From positions 2,666,001 to 2,730,000 of the forward strand of contig NZ_LT629750.1 in NCBI RefSeq assembly GCF_900105125.1: DNA of 64,000 bases. Reading direction: 5' to 3'. The DNA is from Bradyrhizobium canariense (GTDB taxonomy: Bacteria > Pseudomonadota > Alphaproteobacteria > Rhizobiales > Xanthobacteraceae). The notes below the pieces were generated by a model, which saw nothing but the letters and a program-made list of their open reading frames with translations, searched no databases and was not told the origin of the DNA. The translations under genes and the position numbers were made by a program. Every line of letters begins with the position of its first letter. Within the stretch, counting starts at the first letter, position 1. Of the stretch, positions 9,834 to 18,614 are shown piece after piece.

Positions 9834-11411
9834 ATGTCCGTCGCAGAGGAGCCGGCGAACCTTGCCGACATGGTGCGCGCGCAAGCCATGTCCCGTAGTA
9901 ACGCCATCGCCTTCGAATTCGAGGGTCGCGAGACCAGCTTTGGCGAGCTGGACATCAGGACCAACCGCGTCGTCAATGGATTGCGAGCGCTCGGCGTCAA
10001 AGCCGGCGAACGGATCGCCTATCTCGGCAAGAACAGCGACATCTATTTCGAGCTGCTGCTTGGTGCGATGAAGGCCAAGGTGGTGATGGCGCCGGTCAAC
10101 TGGCGGCTGGCCGGACCGGAGATTGCCTTCATCGTCGAGGACTGCAAGGCGCCGGTGCTGTTCGTCGGGCCTGAATTCGTCGCGCAGATCCGCACCATCA
10201 AGGCGCAAATACCCAGCGTTCGCACCGTCATCACCACGGAAGGCGGTGCTCCGGAATGGCAGGATTTCACAGCCTGGCGCGACGCGCAGAGCGCCAACGA
10301 TCCGAAGGGCGAGATCACTCCGCAAGACATCGCGATCCAGCTTTACACCTCCGGCACCACCGGAAAGCCGAAAGGCGCGATGCTGTCGCATTCGAATTTC
10401 CTGTCGCTGGTGCGAGCCGGCGGCGGCGAACGGCCGGACTGGAATATCTGGACCGAGGACGATGTCTCGCTGGTCGCGATGCCGATCTTCCACATCGGTG
10501 GTTCCGGCTGGGGCATGCTCGGCCTCTATCACGGCGCCAAAGGCGTGATTGCGCGCGAATTCGATCCGACCAAGGTGCTGGACTTTTTCGAGCAGTCGGG
10601 AATCACAAAACTGTTCATGGTGCCGGCCGCGATGCAGTTCGTGGTGCGTCAGCCGCGCGCACGTCAGGTCGATTTCTCGAAGCTCCGCTACATGCTGTAT
10701 GGCGCCTCGCCGATTCCGGCAGCACTGCTGAAGGAATGCATCGAGATATTCAAATGCGGCTTCGTGCAGATGTACGGCATGACCGAGACCACCGGCACGA
10801 TCGTGGCCCTTCCGCCTGAAGATCATGTCGAGGGCCTGGACCGGATGCGTTCGGCCGGCAAGGCGTTGCCGGGCGTTGAGCTTGCGATCCTCGATGCCAA
10901 TGGCAACCGATTGCCGCCGGGCGAAGTCGGCGAGATCGCGACGCGTTCCGGCTCGAACATGGCGGGCTACTGGAATTTACCGGAGGCGACCGCGAAGACC
11001 CTCGATAGCGACGGCTGGCTGCGTACCGGCGACGCCGGCTATATGGACAAGGACGGCTATCTCTATATCCACGATCGCATCAAGGACATGATCATCTCCG
11101 GCGGCGAAAACATTTACCCCGCCGAGGTCGAAAGCGCGATATGCGACCATCCTGACATAGCCGAAGTCGCTGTGATCGGCGTGCCTGACGACAAATGGGG
11201 CGAAGTGGTCAAGGCGATCGTGGTGATGAAGCCGAGCAAAAGAGCGACGTCGTCGGACATCATCAACTTTACCCGCGAACGCATCGCAGGCTTCAAGACG
11301 CCAAAGTCGGTGGACTTCATCGAGGCGTTGCCGCGCAACGCGTCAGGCAAGATCCTGCGCCGGCATTTGCGCGATCCGTATTGGGCAGGCAAGGATCGTC
11401 AGGTGAATTAA
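9834..11411 (+). CDS. AMP-forming fatty-acid--CoA ligase
   Basis: A 525-residue ANL-superfamily ligase with YTSGTTGKPKGAML at residue 171, YGMTETTGT near 310, TGDAGYMDKDGY near 400, the hinge motif IKDMIISGGENIYP, and the C-terminal lysine motif PRNASGKILRRHLRD. This is typical of medium- to long-chain or 3-(substituted) acid--CoA ligases. GGGGGA lies just before the ATG. It follows the dienoyl-CoA-reductase-like gene on the same strand, so the pair could activate and process an unsaturated acid. The chain length preference is not readable. Confidence 0.9.
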   Translation: MSVAEEPANLADMVRAQAMSRSNAIAFEFEGRETSFGELDIRTNRVVNGLRALGVKAGERIAYLGKNSDIYFELLLGAMKAKVVMAPVNWRLAGPEIAFIVEDCKAPVLFVGPEFVAQIRTIKAQIPSVRTVITTEGGAPEWQDFTAWRDAQSANDPKGEITPQDIAIQLYTSGTTGKPKGAMLSHSNFLSLVRAGGGERPDWNIWTEDDVSLVAMPIFHIGGSGWGMLGLYHGAKGVIAREFDPTKVLDFFEQSGITKLFMVPAAMQFVVRQPRARQVDFSKLRYMLYGASPIPAALLKECIEIFKCGFVQMYGMTETTGTIVALPPEDHVEGLDRMRSAGKALPGVELAILDANGNRLPPGEVGEIATRSGSNMAGYWNLPEATAKTLDSDGWLRTGDAGYMDKDGYLYIHDRIKDMIISGGENIYPAEVESAICDHPDIAEVAVIGVPDDKWGEVVKAIVVMKPSKRATSSDIINFTRERIAGFKTPKSVDFIEALPRNASGKILRRHLRDPYWAGKDRQVN

Positions 11412-11432
11412 TCTAGGGCGCAACACACCATA

Positions 11433-11524
11433 CGTCATCACCGGGCTTGTCCCGGTGATCCACGTCTTACTTTCTTTTTTAGGGACAAGAGACGCGGATG
11501 GCCGGGTCAAGCCCGGCCATGACG
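11433..11524. repeat. Extragenic palindromic element, family D
   Basis: A hairpin with outer arms CGTCATCACCGGGCTTGTCC and CATGACG and inner arms GATCCACGTCTT and AGACGCGGATGG. It sits between convergent genes (ligase and acyl-CoA dehydrogenase). Confidence 0.8.
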
Positions 11525-11541
11525 GTTTGGAGCCGTCCCCC

Positions 11542-12816
11542 TCAATGCTTCCCTGCCCCCATATAGCCGAACAAAAATCCCGCAACCTTGCGCTTCTGGA
11601 TTTCCTCGCTGCCCTCGGTGATGCGGTAGCGGCGGTGATGGCGGTAGATGTGCTCGAACGGCTTGTGGCGTGAGTAGCCCATGCCGCCATGGACCTGCAT
11701 GGCGCGGTCGGCGGCTTCACAACACAGCCGGTTCGCCCAGTAATTGCACATCGAGACCTTGTCGGAGAGCGTGTGCTCGACCTGCGCCTGGGTGAGCTGA
11801 TCCATTTCCCACGCGGTCTTGCGGATCAACAGCCGCAGCATCTCCGCTTGTGTCGCGAGCTCAACGAGCGGCCACTGGATTGCCTGGTTCTCGGCCAACG
11901 CCTTGCCGAACGGCTTGCGCTCGCGCGCGTATTTCACGCTTTCGTCGATGCAGTATACGGCGGCGCCAAGCGAACTCGCGGCCTGCCGGATCCGGTTCTC
12001 GTGCACGAAACATTGCGCCAACGACAAGCCACGGCCGACCTCACCGAACAGGGCATCTTCCGGCACGAATACATCCGTGAAGCTGACCCGCGGATGATCG
12101 GTCGGCATATTGAAGGTCCACATATACTCTTCGACCTTCACGCCCTCGCTCTTGGCCGGTACGAGAAAACAGGTGATGCCGCGCGCATCGCCGTCATTGC
12201 CGGAGGTCCGGGCAAACAGCGCACAATGGGTGGCGACGTGCATGCCGGTGGTCCACATCTTTTCGCCGTTGATGACCCAGCCCTTGACGTTGTCGCGCGT
12301 CGCCGGGATCGCCTTGGTCTCCATATGGGTCGCGTCGGAGCCGTGCTCGGGCTCGGTCAGGCCAAACGTGATGCGGTATTTTCCTGTGATCGACCCCTCA
12401 ACCATCGCCTTCTGTTCGTCGGTGCCGTAGCGGTCGAGCATCGTCACGATGGGCAGATTGCCGACGATCGAGTGCTCGTTCTGAAGGTCGTTGTGCAGGC
12501 CAAGCCCCTTGGATGCGAAATGCTCGCGGATCACGGCCATCCAGAGATTGGAACCATCCTTGCCGCCGTAGCGTTTCGGGATCGCAAAGCGCAGGTGCCC
12601 CGCGGCATCGGCAATATTTTTTGCCTTCCGCAGCAGCGCTTCCCATTCATGCCGAGGCAATCCGCCCTTGTCAAAATCCGTGCGCGCCCATTCGCGGCGA
12701 TGATCGAAGAAACGGATATTGTCGTCGGCTTGTTCGAGCGGCTTGATCTCGCGCGCAATGAAGCGATCGAGTTCGTCGAGATAGGCGACAAGGTCGACCG
12801 GCAATGCAAAATCCAA
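11542..12816 (-). CDS. Acyl-CoA dehydrogenase
   Basis: A 424-residue FAD enzyme that introduces a double bond next to the thioester and passes electrons to ETF. FAD/substrate motifs are visible: ITFGLTEPEHGSDATHMET, WVINGEKMWTTG, QVHGGMGYSR, and the region holding the catalytic base, YRITEGSEEIQ, near the C-terminus. The N-terminal all-helical domain is present. The start is a TTG at 12816: GGGAGGG sits 7-8 bases before it, and the first codons (DFALPVDLVAYLDEL) already match the family. The gene is on the same strand as the kinase/DUF6285 genes at 13907-15352, and ACAD enzymes of this kind are the usual partner of such kinases. A plus-strand crotonase lies between them. Confidence 0.92.
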   Translation of the reverse strand: MDFALPVDLVAYLDELDRFIAREIKPLEQADDNIRFFDHRREWARTDFDKGGLPRHEWEALLRKAKNIADAAGHLRFAIPKRYGGKDGSNLWMAVIREHFASKGLGLHNDLQNEHSIVGNLPIVTMLDRYGTDEQKAMVEGSITGKYRITFGLTEPEHGSDATHMETKAIPATRDNVKGWVINGEKMWTTGMHVATHCALFARTSGNDGDARGITCFLVPAKSEGVKVEEYMWTFNMPTDHPRVSFTDVFVPEDALFGEVGRGLSLAQCFVHENRIRQAASSLGAAVYCIDESVKYARERKPFGKALAENQAIQWPLVELATQAEMLRLLIRKTAWEMDQLTQAQVEHTLSDKVSMCNYWANRLCCEAADRAMQVHGGMGYSRHKPFEHIYRHHRRYRITEGSEEIQKRKVAGFLFGYMGAGKH

Positions 12817-13036
12817 GGCAATCCCTCCCGCAAACGTCGTTTTTTGTCGTTATCGGCGAACCACGCCTATGGGCTCAGCCTGCTCGATTAAGGTGAGAAG
12901 ATACGACTTAAGTCAAGCAACGCGATGCGGCTTGTGGTGCGCAGCCTACCCGCGTAATTGGATGGCGCGGCAGGCCAAGGGCACGCTAATATCGGGATGA
13001 AAATTCCACGCCATAGAAAAAACGACGGGAGAAAAC

Positions 13037-13816
13037 ATGGATCTGAAATTTTCCAAGGTCACGCGCAAGGGCCCGATCACGATCGTGACGCTGTCGCGCC
13101 CGGAAGTGTACAACGCACTGCACATCGATGCGCATTTCGAACTCAACAAGGTGTTCGACGATTTCTCCGCCGACCCGGAGCAATGGGTCGCGATCGTCAC
13201 CGGCGCCGGCGACAAGGCGTTCTGCGCCGGCAACGACCTGAAATGGCAGGCGGCCGGGGGAAAACGCGGCTGGGACAAGGGCGGATTTGCCGGGCTGACC
13301 TCGCGGTTCGACTGCGACAAGCCGATCATCGCCGCCGTCAACGGTGTTGCCATGGGCGGCGGCTTTGAAATTGCGCTGGCGTGCGACCTCATCATCGCCT
13401 CCGAGAATGCGACCTTCGCGCTGCCGGAGCCGCGCGTCGGCCTCGCCGCACTGGCCGGCGGGTTGCAGCGGCTGCCGCGGCAGATCGGACTCAAGCGGGC
13501 CATGGGCATGATCCTGACCGCGCGTCACGTCTCTGCCCGTGAAGGTCACGAACTCGGTTTCGTCAACGAGGTGGTGCCGCAGGGCGAGGCACTGGCGGGG
13601 GCAGAACGCTGGGCGGAGACGATCTGCAAGAACAGCCCGATGTCGATCCGCGCTTCCAAGCAGGCCATTCAAAAGGGCCTTGCGGTATCGCTCGAACAAG
13701 CCATCACCGAGCAGCGCGAATATCCGGCCGTGAAGGCGATGGCGGCGTCGCAGGACTATATCGAGGGGCCGAGAGCGTTTTCGGAAAAGCGCGCGCCGAA
13801 GTGGCTGGGGAAGTAG
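13037..13816 (+). CDS. Enoyl-CoA hydratase, carnitinyl-CoA dehydratase-like
   Basis: A 259-residue crotonase. The oxyanion-hole motif is FCAGNDLKWQA. GVAMGGGFEIALACD keeps the first catalytic Glu, and LPEPRVGLAALAGG keeps the second, so it should be hydratase-competent, unlike the crotonases at 7912 and 15349. The overall pattern resembles CaiD and related short-chain hydratases. ATG 13037 is preceded by CGGGAG. Single gene, divergent from the acyl-CoA dehydrogenase. Its 220-base upstream gap holds the promoters of both but no obvious operator. Confidence 0.88.
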   Translation: MDLKFSKVTRKGPITIVTLSRPEVYNALHIDAHFELNKVFDDFSADPEQWVAIVTGAGDKAFCAGNDLKWQAAGGKRGWDKGGFAGLTSRFDCDKPIIAAVNGVAMGGGFEIALACDLIIASENATFALPEPRVGLAALAGGLQRLPRQIGLKRAMGMILTARHVSAREGHELGFVNEVVPQGEALAGAERWAETICKNSPMSIRASKQAIQKGLAVSLEQAITEQREYPAVKAMAASQDYIEGPRAFSEKRAPKWLGK

Positions 13817-13823
13817 TTGGGAT

Positions 13824-13904
13824 CGTCATTGCGAGCGGAGCGAAGCAATCCAGTGGTGACATCCGGAACTGGATTGCTTCGTCGCTGCGCTCCTCGCAAT
13901 GACG
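13824..13904. repeat. Extragenic palindromic element, family B
   Basis: A hairpin built from CGTCATTGCGAGCGGAGCG and its complement CGCTCCTCGCAATGACG, with inner arms AGCAATCCAG / CTGGATTGCT. Other copies: 33715-33946, 42893-42994, 60939-61024, 62349-62466. It lies between convergent genes. Confidence 0.85.
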
Positions 13905-13906
13905 AA

Positions 13907-14287
13907 TTAGCCTCCTTGGCTCCCCAATTCTCTCTTGTACGACCCATAGTTCGGCTGATCGACCGCAAGCTTGTCCATCGTGGTCTGCCAGAGATGCTCG
14001 GCCAGTCCGGGCGTCTGCAGGTCGACCTCGCCGCTCGCGATCCGGTCGGCGAGCGCATGATTGAGTTCGCTAAGCGAACCCTGCGTACCCAGCAATTGCA
14101 TCAGCCGGGCGGTTTCCGCGGCATCGCTCCCCTGCTCCAGCGTTAGCTGACGCGTGACCAGATCGAGCGCATTGATCGCGACACGAAGCTTGAACGCGTT
14201 GTGTCCCTTGATAACAGGCGCGATCTCGTTGCGCAGGAAATCCGCGACTGCTTCGGTTAATTCGGTGGATGTCGGTTCGTCCTGCAT
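13907..14287 (-). CDS. DUF6285-type small protein, possible LvaB-like kinase partner
   Basis: A 126-residue, mostly helical acidic protein without membrane segments or metal motifs. The N-terminal part (LTEAVADFLRNEIAP) and the segment FKLRVAINALDLVTRQL match the small DUF6285-type proteins usually encoded beside aminoglycoside-phosphotransferase-like kinases and acyl-CoA dehydrogenases. In Pseudomonas putida levulinate catabolism the small protein LvaB is needed with the kinase LvaA that phosphorylates 4-hydroxyacyl-CoA. By position and size this gene could have the same role, but that is inference. The kinase gene ends 81 bases upstream on the same strand, the gap being filled by an inverted repeat. 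Confidence 0.7.
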   Translation of the reverse strand: MQDEPTSTELTEAVADFLRNEIAPVIKGHNAFKLRVAINALDLVTRQLTLEQGSDAAETARLMQLLGTQGSLSELNHALADRIASGEVDLQTPGLAEHLWQTTMDKLAVDQPNYGSYKRELGSQGG

Positions 14288-14310
14288 CTTACTTGCTCAT
14301 TATTTTCGGC

Positions 14311-14372
14311 ATGATCCAACCCGAAAACCAGTTCCCGCTTTGCGCTAACGCGGCCCTTCGGGTTGGGATCAT
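14311..14372. repeat. Inverted repeat between kinase and DUF6285 genes
   Basis: ATGATCCAACCCGAA (14311-14325) pairs with TTCGGGTTGGGATCAT (14357-14372), one base bulged. The right arm overlaps the last codons of the kinase gene. It is a decayed form of a palindrome common in rhizobia. It could attenuate transcription between the two genes. Confidence 0.65.
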
Positions 14373-15352
14373 GACCGTGGTGCCAGAAGCCGCAACAGAT
14401 CGATCTCGGTCTCCGACGAGCGGCGGCCGATCATGGCGCGCTCCATCGAGTGGTCGGGGCCGCTGCGAAAACGCTGCATCATGCCGCAGCACATCACTCC
14501 CCAGCGCAGCGTGCCCATCACTTCCCAGAACATGACGCGGTTGGGATCGACACGACGGCCGGCCTGCTCATATCCGGCGAACAGCTCCTCGCGCGACCCG
14601 AAACCGCCAACCGGCTTGTCGATCTCGCCAAAGCGCCATGAATTGACGCAGATCCATCCCAGATCTTCCATGGGATCGCCGAGATGGGCGAGCTCCCAGT
14701 CCAGCACCGCGCGCACGCCGTCCGGACCGATGACGAAATTGCCGTGGCGGAAATCGCCATGCACCAGCGTCATTTCGTCGGACGGACCGGGATCGTGGTC
14801 GCGCAGCCAGCGCAACGCCAGTTCGAATACCGGACGGGGCCAGCCGAAACTTCGGTACTCCCGCTCGAGATCGGCGATCTCTTTGGTCGCCGTCATCTCG
14901 CGCAACTCGGGAAGTCGCGTCAACGCCAAACCGTGAATGCCAGCCGCGACCTTGCCGAGCTGGCGCGCCAGCATCGGGCGCGCGTTCGCAAACTGTTCGT
15001 CACGCAGAACCTTGCGCGCGATGGTCTCGCCCTCGATCCGCTGCATGATGAAGCCGGTGCCGAGTTCGTCCTGCGGCTGGAGCACGTACAAGACCCGTGG
15101 TGACGGCAACCCCGCATCATGCGCGAGCTGCATCAGCGTTGCCTCGACATCAAGCCCGGCGGCCCTTGTCGGCGCGGCGCCATAACCCTTTGGTGAGCGA
15201 CGCAGGATCGCGCCGATATTGCCCCCGGGATGGACGATATCGAACGACCAGGTTTCCTGGCTGGCGCCGCCGGAGAGTTTTGCAGCGCCAGTCACGCCGG
15301 TCGCACCTGCACACCAGGCGGCGACGCAGCGTCCGAGCTCCGCCTCCATCAT
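14369..15352 (-). CDS. APH-family phosphotransferase (LvaA / ACAD10-11 kinase-like)
   Basis: A 327-residue kinase of the aminoglycoside phosphotransferase fold. The catalytic loop HGDFRHGNF is at residues 198-206 and the metal-binding DWE at 218-220 (LDWELAHLGDPMEDLGW). The N-terminal nucleotide-binding segment begins LSGGASQETW. Members beside acyl-CoA enzymes are known or thought to phosphorylate hydroxyacyl-CoA (LvaA on 4-hydroxyvaleryl-CoA; the kinase domains of human ACAD10/11), not antibiotics. The ATG overlaps the stop of the upstream crotonase gene (ATGA at 15349-15352), so the two are translationally coupled. The DUF6285-like gene follows. An antibiotic-resistance role is unlikely from this context. 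Confidence 0.85.
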   Translation of the reverse strand: MMEAELGRCVAAWCAGATGVTGAAKLSGGASQETWSFDIVHPGGNIGAILRRSPKGYGAAPTRAAGLDVEATLMQLAHDAGLPSPRVLYVLQPQDELGTGFIMQRIEGETIARKVLRDEQFANARPMLARQLGKVAAGIHGLALTRLPELREMTATKEIADLEREYRSFGWPRPVFELALRWLRDHDPGPSDEMTLVHGDFRHGNFVIGPDGVRAVLDWELAHLGDPMEDLGWICVNSWRFGEIDKPVGGFGSREELFAGYEQAGRRVDPNRVMFWEVMGTLRWGVMCCGMMQRFRSGPDHSMERAMIGRRSSETEIDLLRLLAPRS

Positions 15353-16140
15353 TTGCCCCTGAACTTCGCCGGCCGCTTCTCGAGGAACGCGGTGACGCCC
15401 TCCTTGAAGTCTTCCGTCGCGCCCGCGTTCCGCTGCGACTCGAATTCCAGATTCAATTGATCCTCAAACGAATTGTCCGGGCTATCCCAATACAGCTTGC
15501 GGATCAGCGACAGCGCCACGGTCGGACCGTTTGCGAGTTCGTGCGCAAGCTTCATGGCCTCGTCCATCAGCACCGCATCGTCGTAAACCCGATTGACCAA
15601 TCCCCACTCCAGCGCCTTCTCTGCCGGAAGCCGCTCGCCCATCAGCGACAACTCGACTGATCGCGCCTTGCCGATCAGCCGTGGCAGCAGCCAGGTCGAT
15701 CCGCAATCAGGCACCAGACCGATGCGGCGAAACGCCTGCAGGAAGTAAGACGAACGCGCGCACAGGATCATGTCGCCCATCAGCGCAAAGCTCATGCCGG
15801 CGCCGGCGGCAGGTCCATTGACTGCGGTAACGATCGGGCAATGCAGGTTGCGCAGACGCCGCAGGAACGGATGGAATGCGGTTTCCAGCGCAGCACCGGC
15901 GTTGCTCCGGCCCGGCTTCTGGTTGTTGCGGCCCTGAAGGTTGGCGCCGGTGCAGAACGCGCGGCCGGCGCCTGATATCACCAGACAGCGCACTTCCGCC
16001 CTCTTGTCGTCGATCGCATCGAGCGCCTCGGCAAGGCCGCCCAGCATATCGATCGAGACTGCGTTCATGACTTCCTGATGGTCGAGCTTGAGAACGGCAA
16101 CCGAGCCATCGAACTCCAGCGTCACGTGCTTGAACTGCAT
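15349..16140 (-). CDS. Crotonase resembling PaaG-type isomerase
   Basis: A 263-residue crotonase. GAGRAFCTGANLQG and GPAAGAGMSFALMGD form the oxyanion hole, and the usual hydratase Glu in the second is absent. RIGLVPDCGSTWLLPRLIG closely follows the pattern of PaaG, the ring-opening 1,2-epoxyphenylacetyl-CoA isomerase, which uses the Asp of PDCG. It may therefore be an isomerase. It could supply PaaG activity for the paa operon at the far end of the window, or act with the kinase to which it is coupled by a 4-base ATGA overlap. Neither can be decided here. The ATG at 16140 starts the canonical domain. Confidence 0.82.
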   Translation of the reverse strand: MQFKHVTLEFDGSVAVLKLDHQEVMNAVSIDMLGGLAEALDAIDDKRAEVRCLVISGAGRAFCTGANLQGRNNQKPGRSNAGAALETAFHPFLRRLRNLHCPIVTAVNGPAAGAGMSFALMGDMILCARSSYFLQAFRRIGLVPDCGSTWLLPRLIGKARSVELSLMGERLPAEKALEWGLVNRVYDDAVLMDEAMKLAHELANGPTVALSLIRKLYWDSPDNSFEDQLNLEFESQRNAGATEDFKEGVTAFLEKRPAKFRGK

Positions 16141-16310
16141 GGTTTCCTCATCCGTTATGACCCGCGTCGTGGGCGACGCGGTGGGTCAATTTTTGAACTC
16201 TCGAAGCCATATTTGATTTTCTGGGCGGGCTTGTCCATGGTTGGCGTCGAACATCTGCCCTGCCATCAGGCGCAGGCCAAACAAAGTGGAAACAGCCAAA
16301 GGAAATGCTG

Positions 16311-17090
16311 ATGAGCATCTTCGATCTATCCGGCCGCGTGGCCATCATCACCGGCGGCAATGGCGGCATCGGCCTTGGCATTACGCAGGCGCTCGCCGCT
16401 GCCGGATGTAATGTTTCGATCTGGGGCCGCAACGCCGAAAAGAACAAGAGCGCCGCCGCGACCATGGCATCCAGCCCCGGCGAGGTCGACACCCGAATCT
16501 GCGATGTCAGCGATCCCGCCTCGGTCAAGGAAGCCATGAAAGCGACACTGGACAGGTTCGGCCGGGTCGACGGTTGCTTTGCGAACGCCGGCATCGGCGG
16601 CGGCGGACGACGCGCGTTCATCGACCGGACCGAAGAGGAATGGCGCAAGATGTTCGCAACCAACCTCGACGGCGTGTTCCATGTGTTCCAGGTCGCGGCG
16701 CGCCACATGACCGAGCGAGCCGAAGCCGGCGATGCCTTTGGCCGGCTGGTCGCAACCTCAAGCCTGGCCTCGCTGTTCGGTACCGCGCGCAACGAGCACT
16801 ATGCCGGCACCAAAGCCGCCATCAACGCGCTGGTGCGCGCGCTCGGCGTCGAGCTGGCGCGTCAAGGTGTCACCGCGAATGCCATCCTGCCCGGCTGGAT
16901 CAAGAGCGAGATGACCGCTGGTATCATGGCCAACGAAAAATTCGTGGCCAATGTGATGCCGCGGATTCCGGCGCGGCGGTTCGGCGAGCCCTCCGATTTC
17001 GGCGGCATCGCCGTTTACCTCATGAGCAAGGCGTCGTCCTACCACACCGCCGATTGCTTTGTGATTGATGGTGGCTACACGGCGTTTTGA
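16311..17090 (+). CDS. SDR family oxidoreductase
   Basis: A 259-residue classical short-chain dehydrogenase: TGGNGGIG near residues 15-22, NAGIGGGGR where NNAG normally sits, catalytic Ser in TSSLASLFG, and YAGTKAAINAL as YxxxK. The C-terminal FVIDGGYTAF is the standard family ending. AAAGGA at 16298-16303 favours ATG 16311 over an in-frame ATG at 16305. It is divergent from the PaaG-like crotonase (170-base gap), so possibly it acts in the same pathway as the hydroxyacyl dehydrogenase step. The substrate is unknown. Confidence 0.85.
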   Translation: MSIFDLSGRVAIITGGNGGIGLGITQALAAAGCNVSIWGRNAEKNKSAAATMASSPGEVDTRICDVSDPASVKEAMKATLDRFGRVDGCFANAGIGGGGRRAFIDRTEEEWRKMFATNLDGVFHVFQVAARHMTERAEAGDAFGRLVATSSLASLFGTARNEHYAGTKAAINALVRALGVELARQGVTANAILPGWIKSEMTAGIMANEKFVANVMPRIPARRFGEPSDFGGIAVYLMSKASSYHTADCFVIDGGYTAF

Positions 17091-17279
17091 TTGGGTCCCA
17101 TCGTCGCAAGTCAACAGGCCAGCGCAAAGCGCTGCTCGTCGACAAGCTCCGGCATGGCCGCCTCTTTATCGCTGGTGAATGGCGGGTTACGCTCTGATAT
17201 CCCGCGCGGCCGGCGGCCATCTGGCTGGCGCGACCGAGATGGCCCACGCTAGAGATACCCCAACAAAGAGAACCTCCAA

Positions 17280-18431
17280 ATGCTTGCGTCGCAGCGCGCC
17301 CTGTTCGAGATACCGCGCCATATCTGCTACTTGAATTCGGCCTCCTACGGCCCGCTGCCGCTCCGAACTCAGGAAGCCGCCCGCGTTGCGGTCAAGCGCA
17401 AAGGAACACCCTGGACGCTCGACGCCGCGTTCGCAAACGACCAGCACGAACGCGCGCGGGCCGCTGCTGCCCGCTTGATCAATGCCGATCCCGCCGACAT
17501 CGCGCTCATCCCCTCGATCAGCTATGGCATTGCGACGGCAGCAAAGGTTCTGACGATCGACCGCGGCACCCGCGTCATCATTCTGGAAGACGATCATTCC
17601 TCGCCCGTGCTGGAATGGCAAACGCGAGCCCATGCGCAGGGCTTCGGCATCGAGACGATCCGCCGGCCGGATGACGGCGACTGGACGTCCGCCGTGCTCG
17701 CGGCGATCGAACGATCAGGTGCACCGCCGGTTAGCCTCGCCTCGATTTCATCGGTGCACTGGTCCGATGGTGGGCTGATCGACATCGAAAAAGTGGGCGC
17801 AGCACTCCGGCAACGAGGGGCCACCTTCCTGATCGACGCGACGCACAGCGCCGGCGTGCTGGCGATGGACGTGCGGCGGCTCGATCCGGATTTTGTGATT
17901 TTCCCGACCTACAAGTGGCTGCTCGGGCCCTACGGCAGAGCCTTTCTCTATGTCGCCAAGCGCCATCAGGGCGGTATCCCGCTTGAGCAGACCTCGTTCG
18001 GCCGCCGCAACGTGCGCGCCGAGAATGAGGTCTATTTCACGGATCTGCGTTACGTTGCCGATGCACGGCGCTTCGACATGGGCGAGCGCGACCATTTCAT
18101 TTCGATGGAGATGGCCTCGATCGGAATAGAAATGATGGCTGAATGGGGCGCGGCGGCCGTCGCGCAACGTCTCCTGATGCTGACAGAACGGATCGCGGAA
18201 GGCGTGCGCGGGCTCAGTGTCCGCGTGCCGGAGGACCGCGTCCGCGCGCCGCATATACTGAGCCTCGATTTCAAGGATGGGATGCCGACAGGCCTCGTCG
18301 AGGGACTCGCCACCGAAGGCGTCTACGTCGCGGCGCGTCTCGGCCGCATGCGCATCTCACCTCACGTTTTTAACGACGAGGCGGACGCCGACCGCTTTGT
18401 CGCGGTGTTGACCGAGCGGTTGCGGGGTTAA
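17280..18431 (+). CDS. Class V aminotransferase-fold PLP enzyme
   Basis: A 383-residue fold-type I PLP enzyme of the class V (cysteine desulfurase / isopenicillin N epimerase-like) group. The N-terminal LNSASYGPLP is the substrate-side motif. FLIDATHSAGVLAMD carries the PLP-nitrogen Asp (about 186) and a His next to the cofactor. The Schiff-base lysine is K212 in TYKWLLGPYG. No desulfurase catalytic-Cys loop is obvious, so a C-N lyase, racemase or epimerase-like role is more likely than sulfur transfer. It seems to be transcribed alone. The 189 bases before it hold no recognisable gene. Confidence 0.8.
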   Translation: MLASQRALFEIPRHICYLNSASYGPLPLRTQEAARVAVKRKGTPWTLDAAFANDQHERARAAAARLINADPADIALIPSISYGIATAAKVLTIDRGTRVIILEDDHSSPVLEWQTRAHAQGFGIETIRRPDDGDWTSAVLAAIERSGAPPVSLASISSVHWSDGGLIDIEKVGAALRQRGATFLIDATHSAGVLAMDVRRLDPDFVIFPTYKWLLGPYGRAFLYVAKRHQGGIPLEQTSFGRRNVRAENEVYFTDLRYVADARRFDMGERDHFISMEMASIGIEMMAEWGAAAVAQRLLMLTERIAEGVRGLSVRVPEDRVRAPHILSLDFKDGMPTGLVEGLATEGVYVAARLGRMRISPHVFNDEADADRFVAVLTERLRG

Positions 18432-18498
18432 TTCGTCGGCTAAAGCGCTAACAGCGGCAGCCTGGCAGCCGGCTTTTTCACGGACCCTCGCCGCATTT

Positions 18499-18588
18499 CG
18501 TCATGGCCGGGCTTGTCCCGGCTATCCACGTCTTCTTTGATTATACGAAACCAAGACGTGGATGCCCGCGACTAGCGCGGGCATGACG
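18499..18588. repeat. Extragenic palindromic element, family D
   Basis: A complete hairpin with outer arms CGTCATGGCCGGGCTTGTCC and GCGCGGGCATGACG and inner arms ATCCACGTCTT / AAGACGTGGAT. It lies between convergent genes. Confidence 0.85.
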
Positions 18589-18614
18589 AACCAGGAACAA
18601 ACGCCGCACGACTC

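Noticed and set aside
9726..10826. Long minus-strand frame opposite the acyl-CoA ligase, and similar ones at 3475-4371, 11689-12891, 19287-20411 and 40456-41559
   Set aside because: All mirror the codon positions of real genes and have no family resemblance.
14369..15352. Aminoglycoside resistance gene
   Set aside because: The fold is APH, but the operon is entirely acyl-CoA metabolism and chromosomal, and homologues in this context act on hydroxyacyl-CoA.
17091..17279. Possible small gene or repeat between the SDR and PLP genes
   Set aside because: No ribosome site with a conserved frame. Only scattered short inverted repeats (e.g. CAGCGCAAAGCGCTG) with no copy elsewhere in the window.
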